Source: Halosimplex litoreum (GTDB taxonomy: Archaea; Halobacteriota; Halobacteria; Halobacteriales; Haloarculaceae). Taken from it: a stretch of 64,000 nt of DNA. A program made the position numbers and the translations under genes. The notes under the pieces were generated by a model, which saw only the letters and a program-made list of their open reading frames with translations, ran no database searches and was not told the DNA's origin. Of the stretch, positions 51,369 through 59,578 are shown piece by piece (within the stretch, counting starts at the first letter, position 1; the number at the start of each line of letters is the position of its first letter). The stretch covers positions 3,595,836 through 3,659,835 of the forward strand of contig NZ_CP065856.1 in NCBI RefSeq assembly GCF_016065055.1. Direction: 5' to 3'.

Positions 51369-53153
51369 TCAGCCGAAGACGACCCCGAGGGCTGCGTCGA
51401 CGAAGCCGACCGGGACGGGCGGCGCGGCGGGGTCGAACGGTCCGTCGGCGACCATCGAGAAGATGGGGAAACCGTAGGCGATGGCGACGAGGACGACCGC
51501 GACGGCCGCCCACAGTTTGAAGTTGTCGAGGACTCGCGGGCTGTCCTCGGGGCCGGAGATCGGTTCCGGGAGGTGGCTGTCGACGCGGAGGCGCCCGCGG
51601 CCGCGGTCGGCGAACCAGGTCGCCAGCATCACCGCTGCGAACAGCACCGCACCCAGCGTCAGCAGCGTCCCGCCGACGGCGATCTGGAGGCGCATCTCCG
51701 GGATCGACCCCAGCGCCGCCTCGAAGGAGAACTGGTCGTACTGGGGCTCGGCGGTGCGGCGCGGGACGCCCGCGAGGCCGGCGCGGTGCATGGCGTTGGA
51801 CATCAGCGCCATGCCGATGAACCAGATGTACGGCTGGACCTGGGCGAAGCCGTACAGCTGGAGTCGTTTGCCGGTGATCTGCGGGTACAGCCAGTAGCTG
51901 ACCGCCATCATCGTCAGCGCGCTCGCGGTGCCGACGGTGAGGTGGAAGTGGCCGGGCACCCAGAGCGTGTTGTGGACCAGCGAGTTGATGTTCATCCCGG
52001 CGTTGACGATGCCCGAGAAGCCGCCGGCGGCGAACATCAGCCCGGCCAGCGCCATCCCGGCGAAGGCGGGGTTGGCCCACGGGAGCGCCTTCATCCAGCC
52101 GAAGTAGCCGCTACCGCCGCGGCGGCGGGCGCCGTACTCCATGCTGGCGACGACGGTGAAGGCGGTGAGGAAGCTCGGCAGCAGGAGGAACATCGTGTTC
52201 GTCATCGCGACGAACTTGAAGCCCTCGGCGATGCCGGGGTCGGCGTACTGGTGGTGAAAGCCCACCGGCGTCGAGAGGATCAGGAAGAGGACGAACACGA
52301 CTCTGGCGAGCGGGTCGCTGAAGAGCCGGCCGCCGGCGAGTTTCGGGAGGATGGTGTACCACGCGAAGTATGCCGGCATCAGCCAGAAGTAGACGACCGG
52401 GTGGCCGAAGAACCAGAACAGCGTCCGGGTGAGCAGCGGGTCGACGCTGTCGATCAGGCCGAGCGACAGCGGCAGCAGGAAGACGAGCACCTCGACGGCG
52501 ACGCCGACCGTCGAGATGTACCACATCAGCATCGTCGTCAGCACCATGAACGTCTGGAGCGGGACGCGCTCGCCGGGGTTGTCGCCGCGCCAGCGGAGAT
52601 ACGAGCGGATCCAGTCGAACCCGGCGAGCCACGTGCCGACGAGCCAGGCCGCGAGGCCGGCGTAGAACAACGGGTGGGCCTGCAGCGGCGCGTAGAAGGT
52701 GTAGAGCACGTCCGCCTCGAAGGGGACCTGTCCGACGAAGCCGCCGAAGATGGCCGTCGCGACGGCGACGGCGCCACCGAGCTGGAGGCCGAACCAGGCC
52801 ATCGAGAACCGCGGGCTCGGGAGGTCCCGTCCGAGGCTGCGGGTCGTCCCCCAGGTGAACGCGCCCGAGAGGAAGAAGATCGTGAAAAACAGCGCGAGCA
52901 GGACGCCGTGGCCGGTCAGCACGGAGTAGTAGTCGCTCGACTCGATCACGCCGCGGAAGACGTTCGTCCGGTGGAGCGCCTGGACGATCCCGAGCACTGC
53001 CCCGACCAGCAGGGCGCTGAACGAGACGCCGAAACACAGGCGGGTGATCCGCGCGGCCGACGGGTACTGGTCGACGAACGCGAGCCGGTCACCGGCCGTC
53101 AGCTCGGCCTGTTCGGCGGCCTCGTTCGTTCGCTCGTCGTGTGCGTGGGCCAT
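51369..53153 (-). CDS. cbaA: Haem-copper oxidase subunit I, ba3 type (B family)
   Basis: A 594-residue proton-pumping oxidase catalytic subunit with at least twelve helices. The low-spin haem His is in LTGHGVLLAL, the CuB ligands are in FFGHPVVYFWLMPAY and GFHHQYADP, and haem ligands are in PGHFHLTVG. The HPxxYxWxxPAY pattern and missing A-family proton-channel motifs indicate a B-type oxidase, suited to low oxygen. ATG 53153 is preferred; a GTG two codons upstream overlaps the subunit II stop. It is the last gene of the leftward cba unit. Confidence 0.93.
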   Translation of the reverse strand: MAHAHDERTNEAAEQAELTAGDRLAFVDQYPSAARITRLCFGVSFSALLVGAVLGIVQALHRTNVFRGVIESSDYYSVLTGHGVLLALFFTIFFLSGAFTWGTTRSLGRDLPSPRFSMAWFGLQLGGAVAVATAIFGGFVGQVPFEADVLYTFYAPLQAHPLFYAGLAAWLVGTWLAGFDWIRSYLRWRGDNPGERVPLQTFMVLTTMLMWYISTVGVAVEVLVFLLPLSLGLIDSVDPLLTRTLFWFFGHPVVYFWLMPAYFAWYTILPKLAGGRLFSDPLARVVFVLFLILSTPVGFHHQYADPGIAEGFKFVAMTNTMFLLLPSFLTAFTVVASMEYGARRRGGSGYFGWMKALPWANPAFAGMALAGLMFAAGGFSGIVNAGMNINSLVHNTLWVPGHFHLTVGTASALTMMAVSYWLYPQITGKRLQLYGFAQVQPYIWFIGMALMSNAMHRAGLAGVPRRTAEPQYDQFSFEAALGSIPEMRLQIAVGGTLLTLGAVLFAAVMLATWFADRGRGRLRVDSHLPEPISGPEDSPRVLDNFKLWAAVAVVLVAIAYGFPIFSMVADGPFDPAAPPVPVGFVDAALGVVFG

Positions 53154-53155
53154 CG

Positions 53156-53674
53156 TCACTGCACCTCCGTGCTCGCGTCGAACTCGGACTGGGGGACCAC
53201 TTCGAGCGTCCCGGCCATGTCGTGGTGGCCCTCGCCGCAGTACTCGTTACAGACGAGCCCGTACTCACGTGGCTCGTCGAACTCGGCGGTGACGGTGGCC
53301 TTCTGGCCTGGGATCGCCATCGTGTTGATGTTCGTGCCCGCGACCTCGAAGCCGTGGAGCACGTCGACGCTAGCCACGTGGAACGTCACGGTGCTACCGG
53401 CCGGGACGCGGATCGGCTCGCCGGTGCCGGGGACGAACGCGAACCGCCGCGTCTCCACGTAGACGTCGTAGTGGTCGGGTTCGCTCCCCTCGTAGACGCC
53501 GGGGTCGCGGAAGCTCTCGCTCGCGGCCGGATCCGTCGAGTCGACCTGACCGCCCTCGGCGTCGACCATCCCGTAGCCCGCGACGGCGGCCCCGTAGGTG
53601 ACCGTCCCGACGAACAGGACGATCATGCCGAGTGCGGCGACCAGCCAGATCCGCTCGAACCTGTGGACGTGCAT
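53156..53674 (-). CDS. cbaB: Haem-copper oxidase subunit II with CuA site
   Basis: A 172-residue subunit: one N-terminal helix (about 8-30) and an outer cupredoxin domain. CuA ligands are in DVLHGFEV (His) and CNEYCGEGHHDM (two Cys, His, Met). The single helix is typical of ba3-type subunit II, whereas A-type have two. It accepts electrons from halocyanin or cytochrome and passes them to subunit I, whose start lies 2 bp after its stop. The gene before it ends 1 bp upstream. Confidence 0.92.
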   Translation of the reverse strand: MHVHRFERIWLVAALGMIVLFVGTVTYGAAVAGYGMVDAEGGQVDSTDPAASESFRDPGVYEGSEPDHYDVYVETRRFAFVPGTGEPIRVPAGSTVTFHVASVDVLHGFEVAGTNINTMAIPGQKATVTAEFDEPREYGLVCNEYCGEGHHDMAGTLEVVPQSEFDASTEVQ

Positions 53675-53675
53675 C

Positions 53676-54065
53676 TCAGCCCACCACCGTCGGTCCGTTG
53701 CCGAGGAACTCCACGAAGTACATGAACAGCCAGGTCAGCGTGACGACCAGGAAGTAGACGGCCAACAGCGCCGCCGTCCCAACGGGGTCGAACGCGTCGT
53801 GGTCGACCGATTCGGTCTCGGCTTGTGCCACCTCGGACTCGTACATCGGCCCGCCGCGAGTACCGGCGACCGCTGCCCGCTCGCCGGCACCAGCGGTCTC
53901 CGTTCGCGCCCCGTCGAACGACGGCTCCGGCGGCGTCCGCCACCCGTAGTAGTACACGGCTCCCGCAGCGAGCGCGGTGACGAGTGCGCTCACGGCCGTC
54001 ACGGCCAGGAGCGACCCGCCACCCGCTGCGGTCGCGAGCACGGTATCGACTTCAAAACCCTTCAT
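53676..54065 (-). CDS. Small two-helix membrane protein, first gene of the oxidase unit
   Basis: A 129-residue protein. Helix 1 (about 12-40, GSLLAVTAVSALVTALAAGAV) and helix 2 (about 98-120, AALLAVYFLVVTLTWLFMYF) are joined by an acidic soluble loop of 55 residues. It probably is an accessory subunit of the ba3-type oxidase (as CbaE or similar in other haloarchaea), inferred from position as first gene of the operon. ATG 54065 lies 28 nt from a TATA-like TACAAT and 39 nt from operator site B, which argues for a leaderless start there; the long upstream extension is rejected. Confidence 0.75.
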   Translation of the reverse strand: MKGFEVDTVLATAAGGGSLLAVTAVSALVTALAAGAVYYYGWRTPPEPSFDGARTETAGAGERAAVAGTRGGPMYESEVAQAETESVDHDAFDPVGTAALLAVYFLVVTLTWLFMYFVEFLGNGPTVVG

Positions 54066-54103
54066 ACTGGGTGTCGTTCGACCCCGGTCAATTGTAGCCT
54101 GGC

Positions 54104-54117
54104 TTGTCGCAGGACAA
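54104..54117. promoter_or_regulatory. Operator-like palindrome, site B
   Basis: TTGTC-GCAG-GACAA, 39 nt upstream of ATG 54065 on the minus strand and directly upstream of the TATA-like TACAAT. It shares the 18-bp CTTGTCGCAGGACAACCG with site D at 58464-58477, far beyond the palindrome itself. Confidence 0.8.
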
Positions 54118-54140
54118 CCGACGATCGGCCGACGTGGCGG

Positions 54141-54154
54141 TTGTCGCGGGACAA
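54141..54154. promoter_or_regulatory. Operator-like palindrome, site C
   Basis: TTGTC-GCGG-GACAA, centred 37 bp from site B. It lies about 8 bp upstream of a TATA-like CTTATGTT (54162-54169) that points at the plus-strand rhodanese gene, so B and C appear to serve divergent promoters. Confidence 0.75.
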
Positions 54155-54235
54155 GCCGGCGCTTATGTTTCGGGGTTCCCTCGAACGGTGACACCCCAGT
54201 GGCGGTCGGTGCGGTCCGGCGGCCACCGAACAGCA

Positions 54236-55129
54236 ATGACCGGACGCACGACACGACCAGAGCGGTCGGACGCGCTCGTCTCCCCCGAGTGGGTCGACGA
54301 GCGGCTGCCCGCGGCCCGCTCGGACGACCCGTCGTTGCGACTCGTCGAGGTGGACCTGAACACCGGGTTCTACGACGAGGGCCACCTCCCGGGGGCGGTC
54401 GGGCTCGACTGGCGGTCGGACTTGCGACACGACCGACGTCGGGACGTCCCGTCGGCGCGAGCGTTCGCGGACCTCCTCGGCGACATCGGCATCACCGAGG
54501 AGACGACGGTCGTCGCCTACGGCGACAACGCAAACTGGTTCGCCGCGCACTTCTACTGGCTGTTGACCTACTACGGCCACGACGACGCGTACCTGCTCGA
54601 CGGGGGGCGCGAACACTGGGTCGAGTCGGACCGGCCGACTACGACCGAGGTCCCGTCGTTCGACTCGCGCGCGTACCGGGCGGCCGGTCCGTACGAGCAC
54701 GTCCGCGCGTACCGCGACGACGTGGCGCGGGCGGTCGACGACCGGACGGCGCTGGTCGACGTGCGGCTGCCCGAGGAGTTCGACGGGACCGTCGTCGCAC
54801 CGCCCGGGATGGACGAGTTCGCCCAGCGCGGCGGGCACGTCCCCGGCGCGGTCAACGTCGTCTGGTCGGAGAACGTCGCGCCCGACGGTCGGTTCAAATC
54901 CCGAGCCGAACTCGAGGCGATCTACCGCGACCGCGGCGTCACGCCCGACCGGAGCGTCGTCGTCTACTGCCGCATCGGCGAGCGCTCGTCGCTGACGTGG
55001 TTCGTCCTCTCGGAGTTGCTCGGGTACCCGTCGGTCCGCAACTACGACGGCTCGTGGACCGAGTGGGGCAATCTGGTCGACGCTCCCATCGAGACCGGCC
55101 GGCCCGGCTCGGGTGAGCGGGACGGTTAG
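54236..55129 (+). CDS. Two-domain rhodanese (thiosulfate sulfurtransferase)
   Basis: A 297-residue enzyme. Both rhodanese domains are present: the first is inactive-like (VVAYGDNANWFAAHF, no Cys) and the second carries the active Cys in VVVYCRIGERSS near residue 245. The GHLPGAV and GHVPGAV signatures mark each domain. It transfers sulfane sulfur from thiosulfate to cyanide or another thiol acceptor. ATG 54236 is used because the domain begins shortly after (LVSPEWVDERL); GTG 54188 in the same frame is possible. Its stop overlaps the converging copper ATPase by 4 bp. Site C lies upstream. Confidence 0.88.
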   Translation: MTGRTTRPERSDALVSPEWVDERLPAARSDDPSLRLVEVDLNTGFYDEGHLPGAVGLDWRSDLRHDRRRDVPSARAFADLLGDIGITEETTVVAYGDNANWFAAHFYWLLTYYGHDDAYLLDGGREHWVESDRPTTTEVPSFDSRAYRAAGPYEHVRAYRDDVARAVDDRTALVDVRLPEEFDGTVVAPPGMDEFAQRGGHVPGAVNVVWSENVAPDGRFKSRAELEAIYRDRGVTPDRSVVVYCRIGERSSLTWFVLSELLGYPSVRNYDGSWTEWGNLVDAPIETGRPGSGERDG

Positions 55130-57450
55130 CCGTCGACCGGACGCGTCGAGTTGAGAACCACGAGGAGGCTGCTTGTCGCCATCGCGACGGCGGCGAACAG
55201 GGGGTTGAGGACGCCGGCGACGGCCAGCGGGAGCGCGACCGCGTTGTACAGGAACGCCCAGCCGAGGTTCTCGCGGACGCGGCGGCGGGTCCCTTCGGTC
55301 GTCGCGAAGGTGGCGGGCAACGGGGTCAGCGAGTCGCGGGTGACGACGACGTCGGCGGCGTCGACGGCCAGGCGCGTCCCCCGCTCCATCGCGATGCCCA
55401 GGTCGGCGGCAGCCAGCGCCGGCGCGTCGTTGCTCCCGTCGCCGACCATCGCGACCGGCCCCTCGGCCGCGAGGCGGTCGACGACCGCGGCCTTCGCCTC
55501 CGGCGGGACGCCGGCGAACACCTCGTCCACGTCCGGGTGGGTCTCGAACCGTCGCGCGGCCGCCCGGTCGTCGCCGGTGATCACGACGACCCGCCTGTCG
55601 GCGGCCAGGTCGCCCACGACCGTCTCCCAGTCGTCGCGCACCTCGTCGCCGACGACGACCGCGCCGCGGACGCGGCCGTCCCAGCCGACGTAGCTCGGGA
55701 CGGCGTCGGCCGGTGCGTCCGCGTAGGCGAGCGCCACGTCCTCCGGGACCGCCCAGCCGCGCTCGTCGAACAGCGCGGCGTCGCCGACGAGGACGCGCCG
55801 GTCGCCCACGGTCGCCTCGACGCCCTGTCCGGGGTGCGTCTCGAAGTCGGCCACGGCGGCGTCGGGGAGCGTCCCGGTCGCGACGACCGCCTCGGCGACG
55901 GGGTGAGTCGCGAACTGCTCGACCGCGGCCGCCAGCGCCAGGGTCTCCTCGTGACCCACGACCTCGCGGACGGTCATCGATCCGGTCGTCAAGGTGCCGG
56001 TCTTGTCGAAGGCGACCGTCTCGACCTCGGGGGCCGTCTCCAGCGCCGAGCTGTCGGTGATGACGACGCCCGCCGCGAGGGCGTCGCGGATGCCGGCCAC
56101 GACGGCCATCGGGGTGGCCAGCCCGAGCGCGCAGGGACAGGAGACGACGAGAACGGTCAGTCCGGTCAACAGGACGGCCGTCGGTGCCGACCCCAGCAGG
56201 AGGTGGACGACGGTCGTGCCGACCGCGAGGAGGAAGACCAGCGGGACGAACGCCGCGGCGATACGGTCGACGAGCCGCTGCGCTCCCGGAGACCCGCTCT
56301 GGACGGCCCACAGCGTCTCGACGAGACGGTCTGCGGTGCTGGTCGGGTCCGGGTCGGCGCGGACCACGAGGCCGCCGTCGGTGACGGTCCCGCCGCCGAC
56401 CACTTCGTCGCCGGACTCCTTCGAGACGGGCAGCGACTCGCCGGTGACCAGCGACTCGTCGACGGCCGCCGTGCCCTCGGCGACGGTGCCGTCGACGGGG
56501 ACGCGCTCGCCCTCGCGGACGACGAGTTCGTCGCCGCCCGCCACCGCGTCGCGCGCGACGGATTCGGTCCCTCCAGCCGTCCGACGTCGAGCCGTGTCGA
56601 CTCGCTCCTCGGCCGCCTCGGAGAGCCGCCCGGTCGCCCGCCGCCGGACGCGGTCGCGGTAGTAGTCGCCGACCGTCACCGCGAGCACGACCACGACGGC
56701 CACGTCGAAGTAGAGATCCGTGTGGCCCAGAGTCAACGCGAGCGTGCTGTAGGCGTAGGCGGTGACCGCCGCGACGGCGACCAGGAGGTCCATGTTCGGC
56801 TCGCGGACCCGCAGGCTCACGGCGGCGCCCCGGAGCAGTGGCGCACCAGTGTAGCCGACGACGACCGTCGCCATCGCCCACACGTTCGCGAAGAGGAACC
56901 CGCCGGCCGGCCCGTCGAGGTCGACCAGCAGCGAGTCGGGCGCGACGCCGAGGTAGACGGGGTAGAGAAAGAGGACGTACCACGCCATGATCATCATCCC
57001 GAAGAAGCCGCCGACCAGCAGGCGCCCGACCGTCTCCTGGTCGTCGTCGCCGGCCTCGCCGCCGGTCGGCGCCGCCTCGTAGCCGTAGTCGGAGACGCCG
57101 TCGGCGACGGCCCCCTCGTCGGTCAGGTCGTCGTCGTAGACGACGCGCATCATCCCCGAGGTGTAGCTCGCTTCGGCCGCTCGCACGCCGGCCGCGTCGG
57201 TCGCCGTCGCTTCGAGAAAGGACTCGCAGGTGGCGCAGTGCATCCCCGATACGTCGAGGTAGGCCCGCTCGCCGTCGACCTCGTCGACTGCCGGGCCGCC
57301 GTCGAGCGCGTCGGGGTCGGCCTCGGCGGGCGCCTCGTCGAGGGTGCGAGCGACCTCCAGACAGCCGCGACAGCAGAAGTCGCCCTCCACGTCGTCGGCG
57401 GCGTGGGGCGAATCGGGGGTCGGGAGTCCACAGAGGGTACACTCGGCCAT
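55126..57450 (-). CDS. Copper-translocating P1B-type ATPase, CcoI/FixI-like
   Basis: A 774-residue ATPase. The N-terminus has CTLCGLPTPDS and FCCRGCLEVA, the putative metal-binding domain (ATPase-cat_bd) usual in CcoI-type pumps, then an HMA domain with SGMHCATC. Eight helices include the CPC motif (SCPCALGLATPM). The P-domain has FDKTGTLT, the A-domain VTGESLPV, and the hinge GDGSNDAPAL. It should export Cu(I) for insertion into the oxidase. Start ATG 57450. The next gene upstream on this strand ends 2 bp away, so they form one operon of three genes. Confidence 0.92.
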   Translation of the reverse strand: MAECTLCGLPTPDSPHAADDVEGDFCCRGCLEVARTLDEAPAEADPDALDGGPAVDEVDGERAYLDVSGMHCATCESFLEATATDAAGVRAAEASYTSGMMRVVYDDDLTDEGAVADGVSDYGYEAAPTGGEAGDDDQETVGRLLVGGFFGMMIMAWYVLFLYPVYLGVAPDSLLVDLDGPAGGFLFANVWAMATVVVGYTGAPLLRGAAVSLRVREPNMDLLVAVAAVTAYAYSTLALTLGHTDLYFDVAVVVVLAVTVGDYYRDRVRRRATGRLSEAAEERVDTARRRTAGGTESVARDAVAGGDELVVREGERVPVDGTVAEGTAAVDESLVTGESLPVSKESGDEVVGGGTVTDGGLVVRADPDPTSTADRLVETLWAVQSGSPGAQRLVDRIAAAFVPLVFLLAVGTTVVHLLLGSAPTAVLLTGLTVLVVSCPCALGLATPMAVVAGIRDALAAGVVITDSSALETAPEVETVAFDKTGTLTTGSMTVREVVGHEETLALAAAVEQFATHPVAEAVVATGTLPDAAVADFETHPGQGVEATVGDRRVLVGDAALFDERGWAVPEDVALAYADAPADAVPSYVGWDGRVRGAVVVGDEVRDDWETVVGDLAADRRVVVITGDDRAAARRFETHPDVDEVFAGVPPEAKAAVVDRLAAEGPVAMVGDGSNDAPALAAADLGIAMERGTRLAVDAADVVVTRDSLTPLPATFATTEGTRRRVRENLGWAFLYNAVALPLAVAGVLNPLFAAVAMATSSLLVVLNSTRPVDG

Positions 57451-57452
57451 AG

Positions 57453-58232
57453 TCACCCCAGCGGCTGGTAGGCGGGCAGCGGCGGGTGGGGCAGGTGGAT
57501 ACCCAGTAACATCAGGCCGTGGGCGAGCGGGAGGTAGCCCATGATCAGAAACGCGACGCCGAGCGCCCGGTGGAGCGGTCCCTGAACTCGCGGCGAGACG
57601 GCCCCGAACGCGACGCCGTAGGCGAACACCGCCGGGACGGTCGCCAGTCCCAGCGTCGCGAGCGCGAGCGCCCCGTAGACCGGCGACCCGGTGGCGAAGG
57701 CGTAGAGGAACGCGGGGTACAGCAGCGGGCACGGGAGGAGCCCGTGGACGGCGCCCAGCGCCGCGATGCGCGGGCCGCGGACCCAGCGGTCGACGCGGGC
57801 CATCAACGCACTGCTCACCCGCTCGAACGCCGAGGGCGTCCAGGCGTGGCCGAGTGCGCCGGCGGTCGACCCGGTGAGCGCGTACGTCGCGCCGGTCAGC
57901 AGGATGAACCCGCCGACGAGCACGCCGGCGACCGCTCGCACGTCGTCGGCTATCGCCGCGACGCCGGCGGCGTCGTACAGCACGGTCCCCAGCGCGCCCA
58001 TCAGCGCGCCGATCAGCGCGTAACTCGCCGTTCGACCGAGGTTGAACAGCAGGTGCTGGCGGATCTCCGAGAACCCGGCGGGTCCGTCGTCGCCCAACCG
58101 GTCGGCGTACAGCGTCACCAGCGGGCCGCACATCCCCAGACAGTGGGCCCCACCGAGTAGCCCGACCAGCGCGAAGACGGCGAGGCCAGCGTCCGCACTG
58201 CCGACGGTCGTGGCGGCCTGGAGCGGCGTCAT
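57453..58232 (-). CDS. DsbD_2/SafE-type membrane protein, oxidase-assembly candidate
   Basis: A 259-residue protein with six to seven helices. Family marks are LLGGAHCLGMCGPLV near residue 27, with the HCxGMCGP copper- or thiol-like motif, and VHGLLPCPLLYPAF near 160. Proteins of this group occur with cbb3 or ba3 oxidases and are thought to help copper delivery. It lies between the CcoI-like pump and the 64-aa protein, overlapping the latter (ATGA at 58232-58235). The alternative is a sulfite or thiosulfate exporter, which is less likely in this context. Confidence 0.8.
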   Translation of the reverse strand: MTPLQAATTVGSADAGLAVFALVGLLGGAHCLGMCGPLVTLYADRLGDDGPAGFSEIRQHLLFNLGRTASYALIGALMGALGTVLYDAAGVAAIADDVRAVAGVLVGGFILLTGATYALTGSTAGALGHAWTPSAFERVSSALMARVDRWVRGPRIAALGAVHGLLPCPLLYPAFLYAFATGSPVYGALALATLGLATVPAVFAYGVAFGAVSPRVQGPLHRALGVAFLIMGYLPLAHGLMLLGIHLPHPPLPAYQPLG

Positions 58233-58426
58233 CACCGCCCGGTCAGTCGCGCCGGCAGGTACTGCTCGTCGGCCGACCCGAACATGATCCGCACGGCGAC
58301 CACGATGAGGACCGTGTTGAGTATCGCCAGTACCGCGACCGGTTCGAGTCCGAGCGCGAACGCCAGCGCCGACGGGATCGCGAGCAGCCCCACCAGCGGG
58401 AGCCACGAGAGCGGGATCGAGTCCAT
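58232..58426 (-). CDS. 64-residue two-helix membrane protein
   Basis: A short membrane protein: MDSIPLSWLPLVGLLAIPSA begins helix 1 (about 7-26), helix 2 lies at about 29-48, and the tail is GSADEQYLPARLTGR. It is the first gene of the copper-pump operon. ATG 58426 sits about 29 nt from a TATA-like ATTAAATT and 38 nt from operator site D. It is in the position of CcoS in ccoGHIS clusters, but its sequence does not resemble CcoS closely. No function is claimed. Confidence 0.7.
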   Translation of the reverse strand: MDSIPLSWLPLVGLLAIPSALAFALGLEPVAVLAILNTVLIVVAVRIMFGSADEQYLPARLTGR

Positions 58427-58463
58427 ACGATCCCCTGCCCACTTCGATCGATTAAATTGCGCC

Positions 58464-58477
58464 TTGTCGCAGGACAA
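58464..58477. promoter_or_regulatory. Operator-like palindrome, site D
   Basis: TTGTC-GCAG-GACAA, its near edge 38 nt from ATG 58426 and 6 nt upstream of the TATA-like ATTAAATT (58451-58458). Identical to site B over 18 bp. It marks the copper-pump operon as part of the same regulon. Confidence 0.8.
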
Positions 58478-58531
58478 CCGCCGGTGGATCGCGGCGACGG
58501 GGTCGAGCGCGGCCGTCGTCGACCGACCGCC

Positions 58532-59077
58532 TCACTCGCCGTTCCACTCCGAACGGAGCAGCCCGTACTGGACCATGTCGCGATACGCGCCGTCGACGAA
58601 CATGAACTGTCTACGCCGGCCTTCCTCGACGAACCCGAGCGACTCCAGCAGGGCCCGTGAAGCGTCGTTGTGCTCGAAGGCGCCCGCGCCCACGGCGGGC
58701 CGGTCGTAGGACCGAAAGCAGTGGTCGACGACCAGTCCGACGGCTTCCCTCCCGTAGCCCTGGCGGTGGACTTCCGGGACCAGCCAGTAGCCCAGTTCCG
58801 GGCGCCGATAGCCCACGTTGTCGGCCGTCACCTCGCCGATCCGTCGTAGGTCGTCACCGTCCGCGCCGCCCGGGCCGCTCTCGTCGTCGAGACAGACGAG
58901 GAAGCGGTCGGTGTCGTCGTCTTCGTCGAGGTCGAAGTCCGCGCGAGTGCGGAGTGGGTTTCCGAGGGGATAGCGGATCTCGGGGTTCGCGCCGGCCCGC
59001 TGGAGAAACGGCACGTCCTCTGTCTCGACGGTCCGGAGCGTGACGCGGTCGCCGACGGCGATGCGTGCGCCTGGCAT
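58532..59077 (-). CDS. GNAT-family N-acetyltransferase (RimJ/RimL-like)
   Basis: A 181-residue acetyltransferase. VTLRTVETEDVPFLQR is the typical RimJ-like start, ELGYWLVPEVHRQGYGREAV contains the acetyl-CoA pyrophosphate loop, and EHNDASRALLESLGFVEEG is the end-of-fold signature. It acetylates an amine of a protein or small molecule. ATG 59077 is used; the longer frame is Ser/Pro-rich. It lies head to head with the DUF5785 gene. Confidence 0.87.
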   Translation of the reverse strand: MPGARIAVGDRVTLRTVETEDVPFLQRAGANPEIRYPLGNPLRTRADFDLDEDDDTDRFLVCLDDESGPGGADGDDLRRIGEVTADNVGYRRPELGYWLVPEVHRQGYGREAVGLVVDHCFRSYDRPAVGAGAFEHNDASRALLESLGFVEEGRRRQFMFVDGAYRDMVQYGLLRSEWNGE

Positions 59078-59180
59078 GGCAGTGGCGTCGCCGCGGAGGG
59101 GCAAAGGTCTGTCCCAGGACGGGACGGACCGTCGCCCGGAGAGAGAAATCCTTTTGCCCGATTCGGCCACAGTGTCGGGT

Positions 59181-59480
59181 ATGGACTGGCCGCACGATCC
59201 CGACGGGAACGAGGGCAGCGAGGGGCGCCGCAAGTACGGGCAGGCGGTGCTCGCCAAGAAGATCGACGAGGGCGAGGACTTCCCGCTCTCCCAATCCGAG
59301 TTCGTCTCGGAACACGGCGACGAGCCGATCCGCATCGACTACGAGACCGTCGTCAGTGTCTCGGAGATCTTCGAACACGTCGACCAGGCGGAGTTCGAGG
59401 ACTTCCCCGACTTCCACAAGGCCGTCGGGGCGGGACTGCGCGAGGCCGACTACTGGCCCTACCGGCTCGAACACGCCTAG
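59181..59480 (+). CDS. DUF5785 family protein
   Basis: A 99-residue acidic protein beginning MDWPHDPDGNEGSEGRRKYG, followed by AVLAKKIDEGEDFPLSQSEF, SEIFEHV and DFHKAVGAGLREADYW. This pattern matches the haloarchaeal DUF5785 group. A winged-helix-like arrangement is possible, but no function is known. ATG 59181 is the first Met. It is upstream of the paired membrane proteins but 98 bp from them. Confidence 0.78.
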   Translation: MDWPHDPDGNEGSEGRRKYGQAVLAKKIDEGEDFPLSQSEFVSEHGDEPIRIDYETVVSVSEIFEHVDQAEFEDFPDFHKAVGAGLREADYWPYRLEHA

Positions 59481-59578
59481 AGGGCGGTTCGGACGCGGCT
59501 GCTCCGTGTCGGCCCGCCACCGTCGATCCGGGCCCGGTGACCGATGTCTTTTCCCGACCCGGACGAGTACCGGGTTCC

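Noticed and set aside
54062-58131. Frames longer than 1000 residues antiparallel to or alongside the copper ATPase
   Set aside because: They are typical long shadow frames of high-GC DNA, almost entirely Arg/Gly/Pro. The ATPase frame has all expected motifs.
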